Origin: Pseudomonadota bacterium
Lineage (GTDB): Bacteria > Pseudomonadota > Alphaproteobacteria > Micavibrionales > CSBR16-224
Direction: 5' to 3'
Length of the DNA stretch: 64,000 nt
Assembly: GCA_013285465.1 (NCBI GenBank)
Contig: CP053449.1
Coordinates: 2,504,735-2,568,734 of the forward strand
Position numbers and translations under genes: made by a program. The notes beneath the pieces were generated by a model. That model worked only from the letters and a program-made list of their open reading frames with translations, made no database searches and had not been told where the DNA came from. Shown one piece after another: positions 1-8,876 of this stretch. Within the stretch, counting starts at the first letter, position 1. Each line of letters begins with the position of its first letter.

Positions 1-1053
1 TCGGCATGGGAGGAGAAACTGCTGGCTTTCTATGACGCCAATCCCGATTTTATTCTGCCGCCCTCCCGCCGGAATGAAGTCGTCAGTTTTGTCAAAGGCG
101 GGCTGCGCGATTTGTCGATCAGCCGCACAACCTTTGACTGGGGTGTGAAAGTCCCCGGTGATGAGAAACATGTCATGTATGTCTGGGTTGACGCGCTGAC
201 CAATTATATCAGCGCCCTCGGCTATCCCGATACAGCGGCAGAGGATTTTCAAAAATTCTGGCCTGCCGATCTGCATATGGTCGGCAAGGATATTCTGCGT
301 TTTCACGCGGTTTACTGGCCGGCCTTTTTAATGTCTGCAGGTATTGAATTGCCCAAGCGTATTTTTGCCCATGGCTGGTGGACGGCGGAAGGCAAGAAAA
401 TGTCGAAATCCGTCGGCAATGTCATCGTCCCCGCCGAAGCGGTGGAAAAATACGGGCTGGATCAGCTGCGTTATTTCATCCTGCGTGAAGTGCCGTTCGG
501 CAATGACGGTGATTTTTCCCATGATGCGATGGTCGGACGCATGAACAGCGATCTTGCCAATAATCTCGGCAATCTCGCCCAGCGCAGCCTGTCGATGATC
601 GCCAAAAACTGCGACGGTAAAATCCCCGCAGCAGGCGCTTTCACAGACGAAGACACCGCTCTGCTGAAAGCCTGCGGCACGGAATTACTGGATGCACTGC
701 GCAAGGAGCTTGACGGACAAATGTTCCACAAAGCGCTGGAAACGGTCTGGCGTGTATTGAATGATGCCAATGCCTATATTGACGCGCAGGCGCCATGGAC
801 ATTAAAAAAGACCGACCCCGCGCGGATGGCAACCGTGCTTTATGTTGTTGCTGAAACCGTGCGCAATATCGGTATTCTGCTGCAGCCGGTGATGCCGGAA
901 AGCACGGCGAAACTTCTCGACCTGCTCGCGCTGTCTGAAAATGAACGCAGCTTCGCCTTTATCGGCGCAGATCACGCGCTGAAAACAGGCACGGAACTCC
1001 CGACCCCGCAGGGCGTGTTCCCGCGCTATGTCGAAGAGACCGAAGCCGCGTAA
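1..1053 (+). CDS. metG: Methionyl-tRNA synthetase, C-terminal part (5' end outside window)
   Basis: Charges tRNA-Met with methionine in the cytoplasm. The frame is open from base 1 without a start, so the N-terminal catalytic half with the HIGH motif lies upstream of the window. Visible are the class I KMSKS signature (bases 397-411), preceded by the usual segment with HGWW, and then the alpha-helical anticodon-binding domain containing the family motif LANNLGNLAQR. The protein ends at EEAA with TAA, without the C-terminal tRNA-binding (EMAP/Trbp111-like) extension that some MetRS carry. Roughly 350 of an expected 510-520 residues are present. The downstream gene is convergent. The family call is secure. 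Confidence 0.96.
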   Translation, partial: SAWEEKLLAFYDANPDFILPPSRRNEVVSFVKGGLRDLSISRTTFDWGVKVPGDEKHVMYVWVDALTNYISALGYPDTAAEDFQKFWPADLHMVGKDILRFHAVYWPAFLMSAGIELPKRIFAHGWWTAEGKKMSKSVGNVIVPAEAVEKYGLDQLRYFILREVPFGNDGDFSHDAMVGRMNSDLANNLGNLAQRSLSMIAKNCDGKIPAAGAFTDEDTALLKACGTELLDALRKELDGQMFHKALETVWRVLNDANAYIDAQAPWTLKKTDPARMATVLYVVAETVRNIGILLQPVMPESTAKLLDLLALSENERSFAFIGADHALKTGTELPTPQGVFPRYVEETEAA

Positions 1054-1070
1054 CAGCATCATAAAGTAAA

Positions 1071-1388
1071 TCAGGCGCTTGATATTTTCATCAGAACAAG
1101 CCCCGACACAATAAGAACAGCCGCAAGGATTCTCACAATATTCACAGGCTCGGCCAGTAAAGCGATCCCGACAAGGAAAGCGCCGACAGCTCCAATTCCC
1201 GTCCAGATCGTATAAGCCGTGCCCAGCGGAATACTGCGCATTGCCATCGCCAGCAGCGTGAAACTGCCCAGCATTGTCACCAATGTAATAAATGTCGGCA
1301 TAGGCCGGCTGAAACCGTAGGACTGCTTCATCGCATAAGCCCAGACAACCTCAAGAATACCGGCAATAATAAGATAGAACCAGGACAT
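1071..1388 (-). CDS. gdx: Small multidrug resistance family guanidinium exporter (Gdx/SugE)
   Basis: Four-helix inner-membrane antiporter that exports guanidinium in exchange for protons, working as an antiparallel dimer. The 105-residue protein has four hydrophobic helices, the essential membrane Glu at position 13 and the Gdx-type W16 and later PLGTAYTIWTGIGAVG segment, which separate Gdx/SugE from EmrE-type drug pumps. I chose the ATG at 1388 because GGAGGGG lies just ahead (bases 1391-1397) and homology starts there; a longer reading frame to 1439 would translate the riboswitch. The gene is single, convergent with metG. Regulation by guanidine is supported by the leader hairpins at 1412-1460. 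Confidence 0.93.
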   Translation of the reverse strand: MSWFYLIIAGILEVVWAYAMKQSYGFSRPMPTFITLVTMLGSFTLLAMAMRSIPLGTAYTIWTGIGAVGAFLVGIALLAEPVNIVRILAAVLIVSGLVLMKISSA

Positions 1389-1411
1389 AACCCCTCCATC
1401 ATTCAACAAGA

Positions 1412-1460
1412 TCAGGTCGTCCTGAAAATGGCTGCCCAAAACGGGGGAGGTCGTCCCCCT
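1412..1460 (-). promoter_or_regulatory. Guanidine-II (mini-ykkC) riboswitch upstream of gdx
   Basis: On the minus strand there are two short hairpins, each with an ACGA tetraloop flanked by GG and CC. The distal one (1443-1459) has G-rich and C-rich arms with one bulged U; the proximal one (1412-1425) is a perfect TCAGG-ACGA-CCTGA. Two GG-ACGR-CC hairpins separated by a short linker is the defining architecture of the guanidine-II riboswitch, known to sit before sugE/gdx genes and to act on translation initiation. The proximal hairpin ends 14 bases before the Shine-Dalgarno sequence. Motif and gene context support each other. Confidence 0.9.
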
Positions 1461-1512
1461 TTTAAAGAAAATACGCTAGCGCAAATGATGCGTTTGAACA
1501 ATTAATTATCGC

Positions 1513-1983
1513 TCAGGATTTCACAGGCACAAACATCACAATATCCGCGGTCTGCACCGGATCGCCGTTCTGGTTTTTGGTGGTGTTCAGCATTTTGACA
1601 ACACCCAGATGCGGTTTCGATTTTGACGGTGTCACATCTTTGACCAGACATTCCACCGTCAATTTGTCATCGGGATAAACGGGGCGCGGCCAGCTGAGAT
1701 TTTCAATCGTCCGCCCGATCATGCCGCCGTAGATGTTCGGGCAGGCCATGGTAAAAAGACGCATCGACAGGCTGGCGGTATGCCAGCCGCTGGCAACCAA
1801 TGTGCCAAAAACGGAGTCCTTTGCCGCCTCCTCATCCAGATGGAAAAATTGCGGGTCATATTGCGCGGCATATTCCTTGATCGCCGCGCGTGACACATCG
1901 ACGGGACCTGCCGTAAAAATCTGCCCCGCTTTAAAATCATCCAGATAATAATAATCCGTGTTTTTATTTTCAACCTGTTCCAT
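1513..1983 (-). CDS. MaoC-like hot-dog (R)-hydratase family protein
   Basis: Predicted to hydrate or dehydrate an acyl-CoA substrate by a hot-dog fold; the actual substrate is not evident. The 156-residue length matches single-domain MaoC proteins. The hydratase signature is visible as D43-x4-H48 followed by A-F-G-x-L-V-A-S-G-W-H, with catalytic Asp and His retained. The C-terminal strand block with PHLGVVKM and VQTADIVMFVPV fits the fold. I placed the start at the ATG with AAGGAAAG upstream; an in-frame ATG 39 bases earlier (2022) is possible but has a weaker ribosome site. It stands alone on the minus strand, divergent from the OmpA-like gene. Confidence 0.85.
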   Translation of the reverse strand: MEQVENKNTDYYYLDDFKAGQIFTAGPVDVSRAAIKEYAAQYDPQFFHLDEEAAKDSVFGTLVASGWHTASLSMRLFTMACPNIYGGMIGRTIENLSWPRPVYPDDKLTVECLVKDVTPSKSKPHLGVVKMLNTTKNQNGDPVQTADIVMFVPVKS

Positions 1984-2180
1984 ATCCGCGTTCTTTCCTT
2001 GATTTTCCTGCCTTCTTTGCATGTTTGACGCATCATATAAGAATATTTTAGCTGTTGCAATTTATCAGATAAGGCTTTAAAAACATGAGGGTATGGAAAA
2101 ATTACGCTAAATATTTCTATCTTGGCCCCATTTGGAACAAACTGAAGTCCTAAAAAGAGTTTTCTTACAAGGAGTATAAC

Positions 2181-3101
2181 ATGACGAGGTTACACAAACT
2201 GCTTTCCGTTACCGCGGTTCTGCTGCTTGCAGCATGTTCAGGCGGCATGCCGGGTTTCTCGACCATCAAGGTCGGCAACGAGCTCGAAGCCCTGAACAAC
2301 GCCCAGGCAATCGGATCGCCTTTCACAAAGCATCTGACCGGCGAATACCGCGATTACGCAAATCAGGAATTCACCGAATATGATCATGCTGATTCGCTGC
2401 ATTTCGCCCGCAAAGGTCTGGCAACGGCCGCAGGTGAAACCGTCATGCCCGAAGTTCTGGATGACTGGGATCTGGATCGTCCGCATATCGTCGAAATGAG
2501 CTCCGCCCGCGCACAGCTGGTTGACGTTCTTGAAAACGGCGGCCGTGATATCGCGGCACAGCTGGCAGCCACCGCACAGGCACGTTTCGACTGCTGGGTG
2601 GAAGAGCAGGAAGAAGACTGGCAGACGGAAGTCACCCATTGCCGCAACGAATTTTACAACGCTCTGCGCGAATTGCAGTCGCTGGTCGAGCCCGAGCCTT
2701 ATGTCGAGCCCGCACCTGCACCTGTGACGGTTGCGGAAGAGCCGGTTCGCACACCGGTTCCGCTGGAACAGGCTTTGTTCCTCGTCTTCTTTGACTGGGA
2801 TAAGAGCGATATCACAGATAGCGCAACGGATGTTATCGACGCCATCGTCAAAGAGGTTATGAGCCGTGACGACGTCAATAAAATCAAAATCAACGGCCAC
2901 ACCGATAGCTCGGGTAGTGACCGCTATAACGACAAATTGTCCAAGAAACGTGCCGAAGCCATCCGTGATGCGCTGGTTGCACGCGGCATTGACCCGACCA
3001 TGGTCTCTGTCGAATCAAGCGGTGAAAAAGACCTCTTGGTTAAAACAGCCGACAATGTGCGTGAACCGGCAAACCGCCGCGCACAAATCAGTCTGGAATA
3101 A
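2181..3101 (+). CDS. OmpA-family peptidoglycan-binding outer-membrane lipoprotein
   Basis: A lipoprotein anchored in the outer membrane and likely tethering it to peptidoglycan. A signal peptide ends in the lipobox LLAAC, so Cys19 should be lipidated. Residues about 25-175 form an acidic helical region rich in Glu and Gln with Cys residues, followed by a Pro-rich linker (about 176-195). The last ~110 residues are an OmpA_C domain, with FDWDKSDIT and the binding segment INGHTDSSG then LS-x-x-RA. The start has AAGGAG nine bases upstream. A strong terminator follows directly, so it is probably monocistronic. The N-terminal region matches no family I can name. Confidence 0.88.
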   Translation: MTRLHKLLSVTAVLLLAACSGGMPGFSTIKVGNELEALNNAQAIGSPFTKHLTGEYRDYANQEFTEYDHADSLHFARKGLATAAGETVMPEVLDDWDLDRPHIVEMSSARAQLVDVLENGGRDIAAQLAATAQARFDCWVEEQEEDWQTEVTHCRNEFYNALRELQSLVEPEPYVEPAPAPVTVAEEPVRTPVPLEQALFLVFFDWDKSDITDSATDVIDAIVKEVMSRDDVNKIKINGHTDSSGSDRYNDKLSKKRAEAIRDALVARGIDPTMVSVESSGEKDLLVKTADNVREPANRRAQISLE

Positions 3102-3126
3102 TATTACCCGATTGATCTGAAATTTT

Positions 3127-3163
3127 GGAAAAGGCGCTTCGGTATTTCGAGGCGCCTTTTTCA
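3127..3163 (+). terminator. Rho-independent terminator after the OmpA-like gene
   Basis: The arms AAAAGGCGC (3129-3137) and GCGCCTTTT (3152-3160) form a nine-pair stem, with a T-run following. It lies 26 bases after the stop codon. Confidence 0.88.
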
Positions 3164-3403
3164 TTTTTGCACGTTTTTTCCTGTAAAAATTTTTATATTT
3201 TTCCCGCGTAAACGTCATTTTTACCCCGCTATGGTAAAATGATATATAAGGAAATTTTCAGTAATCACCATTGAAATCCGTTATGCAATTTTACTTTCGG
3301 GAAATAAGTTTCGGTGAGTGCTTGAAATGCTTGCATAAGTTTTTCGTCAAGAAAAAAATTTGCATTTTTTAATGATTTTTTAGTATTTGGTACGTAGACG
3401 GAG

Positions 3404-3451
3404 GCACAATATCTGGTATGCTTATAGTCAGACAGTTACTACACATAGTAA
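3404..3451 (+). promoter_or_regulatory. Tandem NrdR boxes
   Basis: The 16-base sites at 3404-3419 (core ACAATATCTGGT) and 3436-3451 (core ACTACACATAGT) resemble the NrdR consensus. Their centres are 32 bases apart, about three helical turns, which is the usual NrdR pair spacing. The second is a perfect inverted repeat with arms GTTACTA and TAGTAAC. NrdR is the repressor of ribonucleotide reductase genes, which fits the nrdAB genes downstream. The first box is the weaker match. Confidence 0.75.
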
Positions 3452-3462
3452 CAACATCGAAG

Positions 3463-3496
3463 TTATCCACAGAATTATGTAGTCCCTTGTGGATAA
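3463..3496 (+). promoter_or_regulatory. Two inverted consensus DnaA boxes ahead of nrdA
   Basis: TTATCCACA at 3463-3471 and its inverse TGTGGATAA at 3488-3496 are both exact matches to the strongest DnaA box. DnaA control of nrdAB is established in Escherichia coli, so a regulatory role here is likely. They lie 17 bases apart between the NrdR pair and the nrdA start. Confidence 0.8.
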
Positions 3497-3560
3497 TTCC
3501 AAAAAAGAAAAAAAGAAGAAGACGATAGCCGTGACGAAGATAGAAAGGGAGACGTGCCTC

Positions 3561-5405
3561 ATGTTTGATATTGCCCAGATTGAGAAGGGAACAACCGTTA
3601 AGGTCGACCGCAGCCGTGACGAATTTTTGACGGAATTCGGCAAGGCGACGCTGGAAGACCGTTATCTGATGCCCGGCGAAGATTTTCAGGATCTTTTTGC
3701 ACGTGTTGCGACTTATTACGGTGATGATTCCGCCCATGCGCAGCGTCTTTACGACTATGCATCCAAATTATGGTTCATGCCCGCCACCCCTATCCTGAGC
3801 AATGGCGGCCTTGACCGCGGCTTGCCGATCTCCTGCTTTCTGAATGAATGCGATGACAGCCTGCACGGCATTGTCGATTTGTGGAATGAAAATGTCTGGC
3901 TTGCCTCGCGCGGCGGCGGCATCGGCTCTTATTGGGGCAATCTGCGCGCCATCGGCGAAAAAGTCGGCACCAACGGAAAAACATCCGGCATCGTTCCCTT
4001 TATCCGCGTACAGGATTCCATGACGCTGGCGATCAGCCAGGGCAGTCTGCGCCGCGGCTCTGCCGCCGCTTATCTGCCGGTGCATCACCCTGAAATCGAG
4101 GAATTCCTTGAAATGCGCCGTCCGACCGGCGGTGACCCGAACCGGAAAGCCCTGAACCTGCATCACGGTATTCTAATTACCGACGCCTTTATGCGTGCAG
4201 TCGAACGTGACGAGGACTGGGCATTACTGAGCCCGAAAGATAACAGCGTGCAGGATCGTGTCCGCGCCCGTGATTTGTGGATCCGCATCCTGACGGCACG
4301 GATTGAAACCGGCGAACCGTATCTGGTCTTTATCGATCATGTCAACCGCGCCATTCCCGACCATCATAAAATGGCCGGTCTGGAAGTAAAAATGTCGAAT
4401 CTGTGCAGCGAAATCACGCTGCCGACGGGTATCGACAGCGACGGACAAAACCGGACGGCGGTCTGCTGCCTGTCCTCCCTGAATCTTGAGAAATACGACG
4501 AGTGGGAAAACGACCCGCGCTTTATCGAAGACATCATGCGCATGCTGGACAATGTGCTGGAAGATTTCATCAAAAAAGCGCCCGACCAGATGATGCGCGC
4601 AAAATATTCCGCAATGCGCGAGCGCTCGGTCGGACTCGGCGTCATGGGCTTCCACTCCTTCCTGCAGGCCAAGATGATGCCGTTTGAAGGCGTGATGGCA
4701 AAAGTCTGGAACAAGCGTATGTTCAAACATATCCGCAGCCAAGCCGATGCCGCTTCCATCAAACTGGCGAAAGAACGCGGTGCCTGCCCGGATGCGAAGG
4801 AATACGGTATCGAGGAGCGTTTCTCCAACAAGATGGCCGTTGCCCCGACAGCGTCAATTTCGATCATCTGCGGCGGAACCTCGCCGGGGATCGAGCCGAT
4901 TGCCGCCAATGCCTTCACGCATAAAACCCTGTCCGGTTCCTTCCCCGTAAAGAACCGCCATCTGGAAATGATTCTGGAGGAAAAAGGCATGAATAACGAA
5001 GATGTCTGGAATGATATCTTCACCCATGAAGGCTCGGTACAGCATCTCGACTTCCTGTCCGATGACGAAAAAGACGTCTTTAAAACCGCTTTTGAACTCG
5101 ATCAGCGCTGGGTGATCGAACATGCCGCCGACCGTGCGCCTTTCATCTGTCAGGCACAGTCGCTGAATGTCTTCCTGCCCGGTAATGTTCACAAACGTGA
5201 TCTGCACCAGATTCACTGGATGGCGTGGAAAAAAGGCGTGAAAAGCCTCTATTACTGCCGCTCGAAATCCATCCAGCGCGCGGAAACGGCGCATAGCGTG
5301 CAGGGCGAGGAACGGCTGCTGGAAGTGCTTGCCGAAGAAGCCGGCGCGATTGCACCACCGCAAAGTAGCGGGCCTGATTACGAGGAATGTCTTTCCTGCC
5401 AGTAA
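3561..5405 (+). CDS. nrdA: Class Ia ribonucleoside-diphosphate reductase, alpha subunit
   Basis: Reduces NDPs to dNDPs together with NrdB. From the ATG at 3561 (AGGGAG nine bases upstream) the protein has 614 residues. Catalytic residues are visible: C92 and one of C302/C303 as the redox pair, N280-x-C282-x-E284 as the thiyl-radical triad, and the C-terminal CLSC shuttle pair. The N-terminus is short and lacks an ATP-cone, so dATP inhibition through this subunit is not expected. Frames open to a GTG at 3489, inside the DnaA box; I rejected that start. nrdB follows 65 bases later in the same operon. The upstream NrdR and DnaA boxes suggest control by nucleotide state and replication initiation. 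Confidence 0.96.
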   Translation: MFDIAQIEKGTTVKVDRSRDEFLTEFGKATLEDRYLMPGEDFQDLFARVATYYGDDSAHAQRLYDYASKLWFMPATPILSNGGLDRGLPISCFLNECDDSLHGIVDLWNENVWLASRGGGIGSYWGNLRAIGEKVGTNGKTSGIVPFIRVQDSMTLAISQGSLRRGSAAAYLPVHHPEIEEFLEMRRPTGGDPNRKALNLHHGILITDAFMRAVERDEDWALLSPKDNSVQDRVRARDLWIRILTARIETGEPYLVFIDHVNRAIPDHHKMAGLEVKMSNLCSEITLPTGIDSDGQNRTAVCCLSSLNLEKYDEWENDPRFIEDIMRMLDNVLEDFIKKAPDQMMRAKYSAMRERSVGLGVMGFHSFLQAKMMPFEGVMAKVWNKRMFKHIRSQADAASIKLAKERGACPDAKEYGIEERFSNKMAVAPTASISIICGGTSPGIEPIAANAFTHKTLSGSFPVKNRHLEMILEEKGMNNEDVWNDIFTHEGSVQHLDFLSDDEKDVFKTAFELDQRWVIEHAADRAPFICQAQSLNVFLPGNVHKRDLHQIHWMAWKKGVKSLYYCRSKSIQRAETAHSVQGEERLLEVLAEEAGAIAPPQSSGPDYEECLSCQ

Positions 5406-5470
5406 AAAGACCTGCATAATAACAATACGACATCACTTTTAACGATAAGACACACAAGGAGCAAAATTCC

Positions 5471-6454
5471 ATGTCAAGACTGCTGACGGAAAATCACGTC
5501 TATAAACCCTTCCATTACCCATGGGCCTATGAGGCATGGCTGATGCAGCAGCGTCTGCACTGGCTGCCCGAGGAAGTGCCGCTGGCCGAAGACGTGCGTG
5601 ACTGGAAAAACAAGCTGACAGCTGCGGAGCGCAACCTGCTGACGCAGATTTTCCGCTTTTTCACGCAAGCCGATGTCGAGGTCAATAACTGCTATATGCA
5701 ATATTACAGTCAGGTCTTCAAACCGACGGAAATCCGGATGATGATCGCGGCGTTCTCGAACATCGAAACCGTTCATATCGCAGCTTACAGTCACCTTTTG
5801 GACACCATCGGAATGCCGGAAACCGAATATTCCGCCTTTATGAAATATAAGGAAATGAAGGACAAATACGACTATATGCAGAACTTTAATATGGATTCCA
5901 AGGAAGATATCGCCCTGACAATGGCGGTCTTCGGTGCTTTCACGGAAGGATTACAGCTCTTTGCCTCATTCGCCATTTTGATGAATTTCCCGCGCTTTAA
6001 CAAAATGAAGGGCATGGGGCAGATCATCACATGGTCGGTGCGGGATGAAACCCTGCACACGCTGTCGGTCATCAGGCTGTTTAAAACCTTCATTGATGAA
6101 AATCCGGAAATCTGGACAGAAAAACTGCAAAACCAGATTTACGATGCCTGCAAAACCATTGTCACGCATGAAGACGCCTTCATCGACCTTGCTTTCGAGC
6201 AGGGCGGCATCGAAGGTCTGGAAGCAGCGGAGGTGAAACAATATATCCGCTATATCGGTGACCGCCGTCTGACGCAGCTTGGCCTGAAAGCAATCTATCA
6301 CATCGAGAAAAATCCGCTGCCCTGGATGGATGCGATTCTAAACGGCGTGGAACACACCAATTTCTTTGAAAACCGCGCCACCGAATATTCCAAAGCCTCC
6401 ACCGAAGGCAGCTGGGAAGAGGCTTTCGAGGATAAGGTTTTCCAAACCGCATAA
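5471..6454 (+). CDS. nrdB: Class Ia ribonucleoside-diphosphate reductase, beta subunit
   Basis: Houses the di-iron centre and tyrosyl radical used by NrdA. The 327-residue length is normal for an R2 without extra domains. Visible metal ligands are D68, E99 and H102 (ETVHIAAYSH), the second E-containing helix at EGLQLF, and RDETLH for the last Glu/His pair. Tyr106, four residues after H102, is at the radical position, so this is a Tyr-radical enzyme. The start has AAGGAG nine to ten bases upstream. It is co-transcribed with nrdA and followed by a terminator. Confidence 0.96.
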   Translation: MSRLLTENHVYKPFHYPWAYEAWLMQQRLHWLPEEVPLAEDVRDWKNKLTAAERNLLTQIFRFFTQADVEVNNCYMQYYSQVFKPTEIRMMIAAFSNIETVHIAAYSHLLDTIGMPETEYSAFMKYKEMKDKYDYMQNFNMDSKEDIALTMAVFGAFTEGLQLFASFAILMNFPRFNKMKGMGQIITWSVRDETLHTLSVIRLFKTFIDENPEIWTEKLQNQIYDACKTIVTHEDAFIDLAFEQGGIEGLEAAEVKQYIRYIGDRRLTQLGLKAIYHIEKNPLPWMDAILNGVEHTNFFENRATEYSKASTEGSWEEAFEDKVFQTA

Positions 6455-6488
6455 AAATTCAAAGAAAAACAGTTCGGTAACACATTTT

Positions 6489-6530
6489 TAAAACTCTCCT
6501 CCGATAATGATGACGGGGGAGAGTTTTTCT
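6489..6530 (+). terminator. Terminator after nrdB, overlapping the next ribosome site
   Basis: The arms ACTCTCC (6493-6499) and GGAGAGT (6518-6524) are followed by a T-run. The 3' arm also contains the GGGGGAG that best serves as Shine-Dalgarno for the TTG start at 6531. Confidence 0.75.
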
Positions 6531-8273
<1,743 letters not shown>

Positions 8274-8300
8274 TAACCGCATAAAATAAGGAAGGCAGAT

Positions 8301-8876
8301 ATGACGGTATTCTGGATTGTTTCGGCAGTTATTGCAGCGGCGGCGGTTTATTATTTCAACCGTCTGGTCGGACAAGTGCAACGCGTCAATGAGGGCTGGA
8401 GCGGTATCGACGTGCAGCTGAAACGCCGCGCCGATCTGATTCCGGCACTTGTGGAAACCGTCAAAGGCTACGCAAAACACGAGGAAGGCTTATTGACCCG
8501 CGTCACCGAACTCCGCGCAAAAGCCGTTGCCGAACAGCAGGACAGCGACCTCACAGCCCGCAATGCGGCGGAAAGCGGGTTATCCAGCTCCATCGGCAAG
8601 CTTTTCGCCGTCATCGAAAATTACCCCGAACTGAAAGCCGATAATAATTTCCGCGAATTGCAGAATTCTCTGGTGGATATAGAAGACCAGCTGCAATTCG
8701 CGCGGCGTTATTACAACGGCACAGTGCGCGATATGAATATTCTGGCCAATTCCTTCCCCGGCAATATCGTTGCCAAACTCGGAAAATTCGGCAATGCACA
8801 GTTTTTCGAAATCGACAACCCGCTGGAACAATATGCACCGAAAGTCGATCTGGAGACGGATAAAAAAGACGCATGA
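8301..8876 (+). CDS. lemA: LemA family protein
   Basis: A LemA-type protein of 191 residues: one N-terminal membrane helix (about 3-19), then a helical bundle. Family motifs are visible as LKRRADLIPALVETVKGY and the later YNGTVRDMN with NSFPGN. The function of LemA is not settled, though genes for it commonly neighbour DUF2207 or TPM-domain membrane proteins, as here. A good ribosome site (AAGGAAGG) precedes the ATG. The stop overlaps the start of the next gene by four bases (ATGA), which points to translational coupling with the second DUF2207 protein. Confidence 0.93.
   Translation: MTVFWIVSAVIAAAAVYYFNRLVGQVQRVNEGWSGIDVQLKRRADLIPALVETVKGYAKHEEGLLTRVTELRAKAVAEQQDSDLTARNAAESGLSSSIGKLFAVIENYPELKADNNFRELQNSLVDIEDQLQFARRYYNGTVRDMNILANSFPGNIVAKLGKFGNAQFFEIDNPLEQYAPKVDLETDKKDA

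Larger units (their letters stand above)
3164..3560 (+). promoter_or_regulatory. nrdA upstream control region, AT-rich
   Basis: This 397-base stretch has no credible gene. Its first 230 bases are very AT-rich with several A/T tracts and no element I can name. The last part holds a pair of NrdR-like boxes (3404-3451) and a pair of inverted DnaA boxes (3463-3496), listed separately. Because the second DnaA box covers the GTG that would lengthen nrdA, the region up to base 3560 is better read as leader. Confidence 0.7.

Noticed and set aside
1389-1439. Longer gdx reading frame
   Set aside because: It would translate the proximal riboswitch hairpin, and the family starts at the later ATG.
3489-3560. 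Upstream extension of nrdA to GTG 3489
   Set aside because: The GTG lies inside an exact DnaA box and the added residues are a Lys run with no family match; the ATG at 3561 has a good ribosome site.
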